Assembly (NCBI GenBank): GCA_964549785.1
Contig: CAZJXA010000146.1
Location: forward strand, 1 to 8,288
DNA length: 8,288 nucleotides
Source: JBEIUO01 sp964549785
GTDB lineage: Bacteria; Planctomycetota; Phycisphaerae; Phycisphaerales; UBA1924
Reading direction: 5' to 3'
This document shows positions 1-5,522 of the stretch, in pieces (the stretch's first letter is position 1; each line of letters opens with the position of its first letter). The notes below the pieces were generated by a model. It did no database searches and had not been told where the DNA came from. It saw nothing but the letters and a program-made list of their open reading frames with translations. Position numbers and translations under genes: made by a program.

Positions 1-1139
1 CGGGCAACTTCACCGCTGTCTTCGGCAACGCCTGCGGCGGCGCAACCAGCGACGCTGCGGCGGTCACCATTTCGCCAACCGCCGTCATCACCGCTGCTGT
101 TGTCAGCACCGGTTCCGGAACATCGGATCTCCGCATCACCGTAAGATACACCGACAATCAGTCTATAAGTTGGGATTCGATCAATGCCGGTGATGTTGAA
201 CTACGTCACGTAGGCGGAGCAATCAGCGCGGCCACACTCGTGAGCCGTGTGCTCGGCCCGGCGAACGTCGTGACCGCGGTGTACGCATTCGCCGCACCCG
301 GCGGCGCATGGGATTCAAGTGACAACGGCGTCGTCTCGGTGTGGCAACGACCAAATGAAGTGTGGGACAACCTCGGAAATCCCGCTGCCGCGCAGAGCCT
401 CAATTCATATAACCTATGGTTCAACAACCCGAATGCGGTCGTGGTTTCGGAAATTGTCGAGAATGGCCTCACGTATATGGACGTCGCGATCTCCTACAAC
501 GACACCGCCGGCAATCCGATCGGAATTTCATGGGGTTCGGTGGGCGACGGAGATATTGAACTCGCTGGACCGTCGGGCTATCTGGCACAAGCCACACTTC
601 GCTCGCGTTCAATTCTTCAGCCGGGCAACCTTTTCGCCACATACCGCTTCCCCGCTCGGGGCAACTACTGGGACTGGACCGACAACGGGCTCTACACCAT
701 GCGCTCCCGACCGGCACAGGTGTGGGATCTTCAAGGGTACGTGTTGGCACCCGGAACTCTTCGTTCGTACAACCTGTATTTCAATACTCCGGGCGCAGAA
801 GTTGTGAACATAGTGGTGGCAGCCGGAGGTTCCGACATATTTGTCTCCGTTGGGTACCGGGCCAACAACAGGTACATGGACTGGTCTTCGTTGGGTTCCG
901 GCGATATCGAACTTTCCGGGCTTGGCGGATACGTTGGTGCGAGCACACTGGTGAGCAGGACTTACTCCGCCGCGACAAATACTTACACCGTCGGGTATCG
1001 AATTCCGGCTCGCGGAGGTACTTGGGATCCTGCGGATAACGGCTCGTACTCACTTCGTGTGAAGCCGAATCAGGTGTGGGATGCCGCGGGATGGGCCGTG
1101 CCTCCCGTTTCGATCGGGTCGTACTGGTTCTGGTTCTAG
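1..1139 (+). CDS. C-terminal part of a large repeat-containing, probably exported surface protein (5' end outside window)
   Basis: The frame is open from the window edge (first whole codon at 3) to a TAG at 1137-1139, giving 378 visible residues. The true start lies upstream. The first 26 residues (FTAVFGNACGGATSDAAAVTI) look like the last strands of a bacterial Ig-like domain, which often ends in a similar Y/F-x-AVF-N-xxG...TS-AA-TV pattern. Three degenerate tandem repeats follow, each with a GD(I/V)EL motif, a WD-x-x-DNG motif and an NQVWD-like motif (RPNEVWD, RPAQVWD, KPNQVWD), and each ending in a SYxLWF-like strand. They are predicted all-beta and aromatic-rich, with one cysteine in the visible part and no TM or sorting signal at the C terminus. 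Repeats of this WD-x-x-DNG-x-Y type occur in large secreted or surface proteins of Planctomycetota and Cyanobacteria. The role is probably adhesive or structural, but I cannot assign a specific function. The last repeat ends where the others do, so the C terminus looks natural. GC is lower than in the neighbouring genes. Confidence 0.85.
   Translation, partial: GNFTAVFGNACGGATSDAAAVTISPTAVITAAVVSTGSGTSDLRITVRYTDNQSISWDSINAGDVELRHVGGAISAATLVSRVLGPANVVTAVYAFAAPGGAWDSSDNGVVSVWQRPNEVWDNLGNPAAAQSLNSYNLWFNNPNAVVVSEIVENGLTYMDVAISYNDTAGNPIGISWGSVGDGDIELAGPSGYLAQATLRSRSILQPGNLFATYRFPARGNYWDWTDNGLYTMRSRPAQVWDLQGYVLAPGTLRSYNLYFNTPGAEVVNIVVAAGGSDIFVSVGYRANNRYMDWSSLGSGDIELSGLGGYVGASTLVSRTYSAATNTYTVGYRIPARGGTWDPADNGSYSLRVKPNQVWDAAGWAVPPVSIGSYWFWF
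81..434 (+). repeat. Protein-level tandem repeat, copy 1
   Basis: This is the first of three repeats of about 118 residues in the surface protein. It runs from the AVITAAVV strand through GDVEL (from 189) and WDSSDNG to SYNLWFNN. The spacing from GDVEL to the GDIEL of copy 2 is 120 residues. The copies are clearly related in protein sequence but diverged in DNA, so this is an old duplication. Confidence 0.8.
435..794 (+). repeat. Protein-level tandem repeat, copy 2
   Basis: The second repeat is 120 residues long. Its landmarks are GDGDIEL, FPARGNYWDWTDNG, RPAQVWD and SYNLYFNTP. The DNG landmark lies 120 residues after that of copy 1 and 118 before that of copy 3. It shares the PAR-G-x-WD-x-x-DNG block with copy 3. 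Confidence 0.8.
795..1136 (+). repeat. Protein-level tandem repeat, copy 3 (C-terminal)
   Basis: The third repeat has GSGDIEL, IPARGGTWDPADNG, KPNQVWD and a terminal IGSYWFWF directly before the stop. The ending lines up with SYNLWF and SYNLYF of copies 1 and 2, so the protein finishes on a complete repeat rather than being cut. Confidence 0.8.
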
Positions 1140-1332
1140 CGGAACGTCAGCCCAATGGCTCGCCCAACTGCCGTGCCTCGGCGGGCCCAAAAACTTAGTA
1201 CAGGCTGGCCGTGCGGTGCGTGTCGAGGTTGTCCATCACCGGCGTGATCTTCTGGGCACGCGTGTGATCGATGTCCACCAACCGACGCACGTGCCGATCC
1301 CAGTCCCGGCGTGTGCGCTGCTCGTGGTTTCG
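1140..1332 (-). pseudogene. Degraded IS630-type DDE transposase fragment
   Basis: Read on the minus strand, the fragment gives EQRTRRDWDRHVRRLVDI, then KITPVMDNLDTHRTASLY. This resembles the IS630-group stretch ERRT..DWA..I..LVD....A..I.LVLDNLNTH..ASLYE, in which the D of DNLNTH (here codon 1231-1233) is the second catalytic acid. A TAA (1195-1197) then stands where the family usually has the Glu of SLYE. The same frame continues with VFGPAEARQLGEPLG, matching the family's PAEARRLAE... segment, until a TGA at 1147-1149. Restoring one base there gives LTF in the neighbouring frame. The third catalytic residue (the E of WLNMAE) and everything after it are missing, because homology stops at the stop codon of the plus-strand gene. 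I cannot find the N-terminal helix-turn-helix part or terminal inverted repeats. It is a dead relic of one insertion. The identification is from memory of the family and not from a search. Confidence 0.62.
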
Positions 1333-1549
1333 ACGGGCCGCCCGCTGCTCCGTCCCCCATAAGCGTTGGGCACTCAACAATGGGGGCGGGAGGCTCTCAT
1401 GGCAGCGAAGAACGGCGTGAACGGGCAGGGTGACACGGGTTCGGGGAGCGTGGGCGACAAGGGTCCAGGCGGTGGACCGCCGGTCGCAAGGGCGCGGGGG
1501 TGACGTGGACGTGGGGCGTGAGGTGATGCGCTTCGGGTGATTCGGGTAA

Positions 1550-1564
1550 CAGCCTTTCAGGCTG
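1550..1564 (-). terminator. Short perfect hairpin in the permease 3' flank
   Basis: CAGCCT and AGGCTG make a 6-bp stem with a 3-base loop, followed on the minus strand by TTACCC. A similar 5-bp hairpin (AGCCC/GGGCT) lies at 1636-1648. Both are downstream of the permease and upstream of the transposase relic. Neither has a U-tract, so termination is only a possibility. Confidence 0.18.
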
Positions 1565-1711
1565 CCGAGCGTTTTGGGTTGGCTTTCCGGGGGTGTCGCC
1601 CAAAGCGGCTCCGACGCCCCGGCTACTTACTTTCGAGCCCGTCGGGCTGTTTGGAAGTGCGGGAGTGGAGGTTGTACGTGAATGGGCGGGGTGCGCTCGA
1701 TGCGTGATTCT

Positions 1712-1729
1712 CCCGAGCGTGCGTTCGGG
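1712..1729 (-). terminator. Weak hairpin just downstream of the permease stop; possible transcript end
   Basis: Arms CCCGA (1712-1716) and TCGGG (1725-1729) form a 5-bp GC-rich stem with an 8-base loop, starting about 10 bases after the permease stop. No T-run follows on the minus strand, so this is not a canonical intrinsic terminator. It may only mark the 3' end or do nothing. Confidence 0.25.
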
Positions 1730-1739
1730 GCTCAGTAAT

Positions 1740-3623
1740 TCATGGCGTGCGGGGGGTGGTTGCCGCGGTTGCTGCTGTCGAGCGGGTGATGAGGCTGACG
1801 TCGTCGGGGAGGAATTCGGCGACTTTGGCGACGACGTCTCCGGCGATGCGGCGGGCGAAGAGGCTGCGTTTGGTTTTGCCCATGATGAGGGTGTCGCAGC
1901 CGAAGGTGACGGTGTAGTCGAGGATTTCGTTGGCGATGTCGGGGGAACTGATGTAGATGGGGTAGAAGGGGACGTTGTGTTCTTTGGCGATGACGGACGC
2001 GGTGCCGAGGGTGATCTGGGCGTCTTTATCGTCTTCGACGCGGGGGAGGGAGCCGGGGGCGACGTCGAGGACTCGGATGGTGCGGACGAAGATGACAAAG
2101 AGCGAGCCGCCGCGTTTTTTGGCGAGGTCGGCGGCGTATTCGGCTTGGTCTCTGCCGCGGGCGGCGAGCATGATGCGGGGGCCGGAGGCGGGCATGGTGG
2201 AGGGCCCGACGGTGAGGGCGGACATCCAGCCGCCGGTGGGTTCTGGCAGGGGCTCGCTGGGGTGGATGGTGCGGGACTTGACGGCGAAGCGGGCGATGAG
2301 GACGGCCCCGATCATGCTGGCGGCGAAGACGGTGGCGTGGTGTTTGGCGATGATGATGGTGAGTTCGATGCAGGACATGAGGATGCCGAGGGCCCACATG
2401 CCGATGCGTTCGGGGCGGCTGAGGGCGAGGCGTTTGTTGGCGGCGCAGGAGACGACGTTGATGGCGATGGCGCCGACGACGCCGATGGCGTACAACTCGC
2501 CGAGGGCTTTGGGATCGGCTTCGTACAGGAGGACGCCGATGGGGAGAAGGACGGCGACGATGAGGCCGATCCAGGGGACGCCGGAATAGTTGAGGCGGGC
2601 GAGGGAGCGCGGCAGTTCGCGGTCCTGGGCGAGGGAGTACATGACCGAGACCATGGCCATGACGGCGGTGTTGACGGCGGAGAACAGCAGAAGGCCGAAG
2701 ACGATGCCGGCGCCAACGCCGATGGCCTTGCCGGCCACTGCGCCGAACACCTGAGTGGCGGAATGAGTGGCGAGGACTTTGACGGCGGTGTCGCGGTAGG
2801 CCTTGACCGCGTCGGGGACGTTCTCGGGCTTGAGGCCGGCGATGCCTTCGTGGGTGACGAAGTCTGGCGTGGTGACGGCCTGGAGAGGCGGGAGAGCGTT
2901 GAGGGCGAGCGCGAAGATCATGTTGAGCACAATGACTTCGATGAGGACGGGCCAGATGGTTCGTTTGGCGGTGCGGGCGACGGGCTGCTTCATGAGGCCG
3001 GTCATGTTGGCGACGGCCTCGACGCCGGAAAGGGCGAGGACAATGCGGACGAGACTCGTCCAACGGTCGGCGGCGGAATCTACGCCGGGGACGGTGGTTT
3101 TGATGGTGCGGAAGCCGTCGTCGATCATCGGGAGGCAGAGAATGGCGATAAAGAGCGAAGCGGCGATGGCGACGATGGCGATGACAAGGGCGAAACGGCC
3201 TGCGGCCCTAGCCCCGAACCAATTGAGGAGGCCGATGACGAGGATCATCGCGATCGAGGCCATGACGACGAGGCTGCCGTGAAGCCCGATGTAGTGGAAG
3301 CCCTCGACGACGGAGAGGGCGGCGGTGACGATGTAATCACAGAGGAGGAGCGTGGCTCCGATGACGGAAAGAGTGGGTGAGAGTTGGCGGGCGGCGGAGT
3401 AGACGCCGCCACCTTCCGGGAAGCAACGGCAAACGACGGTGTAGGCCCAGGCCACGGCCGCCATGATGACGGACATCATGGTGAGGTAGAAGACCGAGGC
3501 GTGGCCGACGTAGTAGAAGGCGAGGCCCAGGACGTAGAGGCGGCTGGTGCCCCAATCGCCAAAGAGGAGGGGGCCCGCGTGCAGCCAACTGAGATTTCGG
3601 GGACGGCTTTCGGCGATGAGCAT
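1740..3623 (-). CDS. APC-family amino-acid-type permease with C-terminal UspA-like domain
   Basis: The 627-residue protein is a membrane permease of the amino acid-polyamine-organocation family with a cytosolic universal-stress-protein tail. Residues 16-45 carry the GPLLFGDWGTSRLYVLG stretch typical of the 'permease plus USP' branch. FPEGGGVYSAAR (68-79) is a conserved early loop, and LSGVEAVANMTGLMKQP (198-214) matches the family's F-S-G-x-E...E-x-P helix. About 11-12 hydrophobic segments run from 28 to 446, with an unusually long polar loop near 245-290. After a linker (450-480), the USP fold occupies about 481-614. Its nucleotide loop is altered: MGKTKRSLFARRIAGD (581-596) stands where ATP-binding members have G-x2-G-x9-G-S/T. 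The ATG at 3621-3623 is the only plausible start, since an in-frame TGA lies about 10 codons upstream with no GTG or TTG between. No Shine-Dalgarno precedes it; the mRNA there reads CCTCCTT. It lies 155 bases downstream of the potassium-channel gene on the same strand. The substrate is not readable from sequence; a cationic or neutral amino acid is a guess. Confidence 0.9.
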   Translation of the reverse strand: MLIAESRPRNLSWLHAGPLLFGDWGTSRLYVLGLAFYYVGHASVFYLTMMSVIMAAVAWAYTVVCRCFPEGGGVYSAARQLSPTLSVIGATLLLCDYIVTAALSVVEGFHYIGLHGSLVVMASIAMILVIGLLNWFGARAAGRFALVIAIVAIAASLFIAILCLPMIDDGFRTIKTTVPGVDSAADRWTSLVRIVLALSGVEAVANMTGLMKQPVARTAKRTIWPVLIEVIVLNMIFALALNALPPLQAVTTPDFVTHEGIAGLKPENVPDAVKAYRDTAVKVLATHSATQVFGAVAGKAIGVGAGIVFGLLLFSAVNTAVMAMVSVMYSLAQDRELPRSLARLNYSGVPWIGLIVAVLLPIGVLLYEADPKALGELYAIGVVGAIAINVVSCAANKRLALSRPERIGMWALGILMSCIELTIIIAKHHATVFAASMIGAVLIARFAVKSRTIHPSEPLPEPTGGWMSALTVGPSTMPASGPRIMLAARGRDQAEYAADLAKKRGGSLFVIFVRTIRVLDVAPGSLPRVEDDKDAQITLGTASVIAKEHNVPFYPIYISSPDIANEILDYTVTFGCDTLIMGKTKRSLFARRIAGDVVAKVAEFLPDDVSLITRSTAATAATTPRTP

Positions 3624-3778
3624 GGTGACGTTGGGAAGGAGGGTGCGAGGGCCGTGCGGGGTTCAGTATCGGTGGGAACGTGCCGCGAACGTCGCCGAAA
3701 TGGGACCGGCAACGGTACGAGGAATCCTCGATGGGCGTCGATGGGGGGTTCTGCCCGTTTGGAGGGGGTGGGTAGCGA
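3624..3778. promoter_or_regulatory. 155-base spacer before the permease gene with small repeats; possible regulatory site
   Basis: The spacer holds an odd-centred palindrome CGAGGA-A-TCCTCG at 3718-3730. It also holds two GAACGT copies at 3676-3681 and 3687-3692, spaced 11 bases or about one helical turn. A GATACT hexamer (minus strand, 3665-3670) resembles a -10 box about 42 bases before the ATG, but no acceptable -35 box stands at the right spacing. No terminator is evident after the channel gene. The permease may thus be read through from upstream or have its own regulated promoter. Nothing here identifies a regulator. Confidence 0.25.
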
Positions 3779-5467
3779 TCATTTGTCGAGTTGCCCGAAC
3801 TGTTCGCGGGCCAGGGCGTCGCCCACGATCACCATTTCGAATTCGGCGGTGAGGATGAGGTCTGCGGCGGGGGTGGTGATCATGGGTCCGCCGGCGACGG
3901 GCTTGAGGCCCACGATGGTGCACCCGGTCTTTTCGCGCACGCCGCATTTGGCGATGGACTTGCCGACGAGCGATGCGGGCACCGGCGTGCGGAAGACCTC
4001 CAGACCTTCGGTGACCGTGACGAGGCGGCTTTGGGTCAGGAGGTTGAGGATGGAGTTGGCGCCCATGGAGGCATAGGAGAGCACGAAATCGGCCCCGGCG
4101 CGGTGGAGGGTGGCGACGTTGCGGTCGGCGTTGACACGGGCGATGATCTGCATGTTTGGCCGGAGGCGGCGACAGAAGATGGTGAGGTAGAGGTTGATGC
4201 TGTCGTCGTGCGTGGTGACGAGGACTGCGGGGGCGTGACGAATTCCGGCGAGTTCCAAGACCTCGAGGCTGGCGGCGTTGCCGATGATCGTGCGCTCTGG
4301 ATCGACGGCTCGGTCGGGTTGTTGCTCGACGATGCGGTACTCGAACCCCCGTTCTTTGAGCGCTCTGGCCGCTGCGCGGCCGATGCTGCCGCCGCCGAGA
4401 ATGATGACCGGCTCGCCCGACACGTTGTAGATGGCGAACTGTTCGTCGTAGTGTTGGAGTTGATCGGCGGAGCCTGCGAGCACGAGGATGGTGGTGGAGC
4501 CGATGACGGCGTTGGGGGAGGCCGGGATGAACCCGCCCCGCTCCCAGAACCCAACGACGTTGACGCCGAGATCGCGGAGTTTGCTTTCGCGGAGGGTTTG
4601 GCCGACGAGGGGAGTCCGGTAGGCGCATGCTTCGGCGATCAGCAACTCGTCGACGTTGCCGACCACGTGTGTGATGGCGTCGCCGCCGACGGTGCAGCGG
4701 GCGAGTGCTTGGCCGAGAACTTCAGGGAGCTGGAGGACCGAGTTTGCGCCGGCGAGTTCGAGGATGGGGATAGACGTCGGATCGACCGCGGTCGCGATGA
4801 TGGGGACCGAGGGTGCGACCTCGCGGACGGAGAACGCGACGTTTGAGTTGATGGCGTCAGACCGTGTGGCGACCACCATCGCCGCTTTCTCGGCCCGGGC
4901 GAGGCGGTAGGTCTCCGGATCGTCAAGCTCACCGATCATGACACTCACGCCGAGGTCGTGGAGTCGGTGGGCTTCGTCGACATCCGGGCAGAGCACGACA
5001 TGGCGGTTTCCGAACTGCGTGAGCTTGCGAATGAGCGTCGCCGAGACCGGATCATGGGCGGTGAGGATGACGTGCCCTTCGGTGTCTTCGGGGAGCTCGC
5101 GGGGCGCGCGGGCGGCGGCTTGGGCCTCGATCCACGGGGCAAAGAAGAATTGGATGAAGGTGAAGGGGAGAAGGATGAGGAGAAAGACGATCCCCGACAT
5201 CAGAACGATAATCGAGAAGAAGCGGCCCAGGTCGGTCTCGAAGGTGATATCGCCGAAGCCGAGGGTGGACATTACCGTGAGCGTCCAGTAGAGGCCGGTC
5301 AGCCACGAGTGTTTGTGCCCCTCGTACTCCATGATGAAGTGGAAGAGCACGCTGTACGTCACGATGAGGCCGCACAGCGCGGCGAGAAACCGCAGGAGCA
5401 AGACGATGTTGTGGCGCGACCGCTTCTTTTGCAACAGCACCATGAGTTGTGACGTGAGGAACTTCAT
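3779..5467 (-). CDS. Two-TM potassium channel with tandem RCK (TrkA-N/TrkA-C) units
   Basis: The protein has 562 residues from the ATG at 5465-5467. An in-frame ATG at 5560 would overlap mutS and add 31 polar residues before the first helix, so I prefer the downstream start. Helix 1 is about 21-46, the pore loop about 53-73 with selectivity filter TLGFGD (68-73, TVGYGD class), and helix 2 about 83-110. The cytosolic part holds two RCK units: RCK1 Rossmann fold about 130-255 with TrkA_C about 270-345, and RCK2 Rossmann fold about 352-478 with TrkA_C about 485-558. RCK2 has an intact glycine loop, ILGGGSIG (356-363), whereas RCK1 has TAHDPVSATLI (136-146) and lacks it. The layout matches known tandem-RCK bacterial channels such as GsuK of Geobacter (established family knowledge). 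It should tetramerise in the inner membrane and pass K+ under control of bound nucleotide or ions. It starts 55 bases after the mutS stop, with no Shine-Dalgarno motif. It is a channel rather than a peripheral TrkA/KtrA subunit, because pore and RCK are in one chain. Confidence 0.92.
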   Translation of the reverse strand: MKFLTSQLMVLLQKKRSRHNIVLLLRFLAALCGLIVTYSVLFHFIMEYEGHKHSWLTGLYWTLTVMSTLGFGDITFETDLGRFFSIIVLMSGIVFLLILLPFTFIQFFFAPWIEAQAAARAPRELPEDTEGHVILTAHDPVSATLIRKLTQFGNRHVVLCPDVDEAHRLHDLGVSVMIGELDDPETYRLARAEKAAMVVATRSDAINSNVAFSVREVAPSVPIIATAVDPTSIPILELAGANSVLQLPEVLGQALARCTVGGDAITHVVGNVDELLIAEACAYRTPLVGQTLRESKLRDLGVNVVGFWERGGFIPASPNAVIGSTTILVLAGSADQLQHYDEQFAIYNVSGEPVIILGGGSIGRAAARALKERGFEYRIVEQQPDRAVDPERTIIGNAASLEVLELAGIRHAPAVLVTTHDDSINLYLTIFCRRLRPNMQIIARVNADRNVATLHRAGADFVLSYASMGANSILNLLTQSRLVTVTEGLEVFRTPVPASLVGKSIAKCGVREKTGCTIVGLKPVAGGPMITTPAADLILTAEFEMVIVGDALAREQFGQLDK

Positions 5468-5522
5468 CGGTGTGAAGAGAGAATACCCGCTGGGCCATTC
5501 GGCCGCACGGCGACAATTCTGT
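5468..5522. other. 55-base mutS-channel spacer with a minimal hairpin
   Basis: The only structure is GGCC-ATTC-GGCC (5493-5496 and 5501-5504), a 4-bp stem with no T-run, far too weak for a terminator. A TATTCT hexamer (minus strand, 5480-5485) resembles a -10 box but has no suitable -35 box and lies 13 bases from the ATG. The short gap supports co-transcription of mutS and the channel gene. Confidence 0.3.

Larger units (their letters stand above)
1333..1739. other. Gene-free GC-rich stretch between the transposase relic and the permease gene
   Basis: I see no credible gene here. On the minus strand the relic's frame stays open from 1626 down to 1198, but its translation (Pro/Arg/Ser-rich, e.g. 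LKGCYPNHPKRITS) has no motif I recognise, and open frames of this length are expected at this GC content. It could hold further decayed insertion-sequence DNA. Visible small structures are inverted repeats at 1550-1564, 1636-1648 and 1712-1729, and a 7-base direct repeat TTCGGGT at 1532-1538 and 1541-1547. Confidence 0.5.

Noticed and set aside
1550..1729. Strong intrinsic terminator for the permease gene
   Set aside because: Three small hairpins are present, but stems are only 5-6 bp and none is followed by a T-run on the minus strand, so I list two only as weak candidates.
1593..3380. Long plus-strand open frame (about 595 codons) opposite the permease, rich in Gly, Asp and Glu
   Set aside because: It is the complement of the permease frame, with the low-complexity Gly/Asp/Glu composition that arises opposite GC-rich codons. 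It has no domain, no ribosome site and no conserved motif. The minus-strand frame has clear APC and USP homology.
3665..3692. Sigma70-type promoter for the permease
   Set aside because: There is a GATACT -10-like hexamer, but the hexamer 17 bases upstream (GACGTT) is not an acceptable -35 element.
3791..4846. Plus-strand open frame opposite the potassium channel
   Set aside because: It is an acidic low-complexity antisense shadow of the RCK-channel gene, which has an intact selectivity filter and Rossmann folds.
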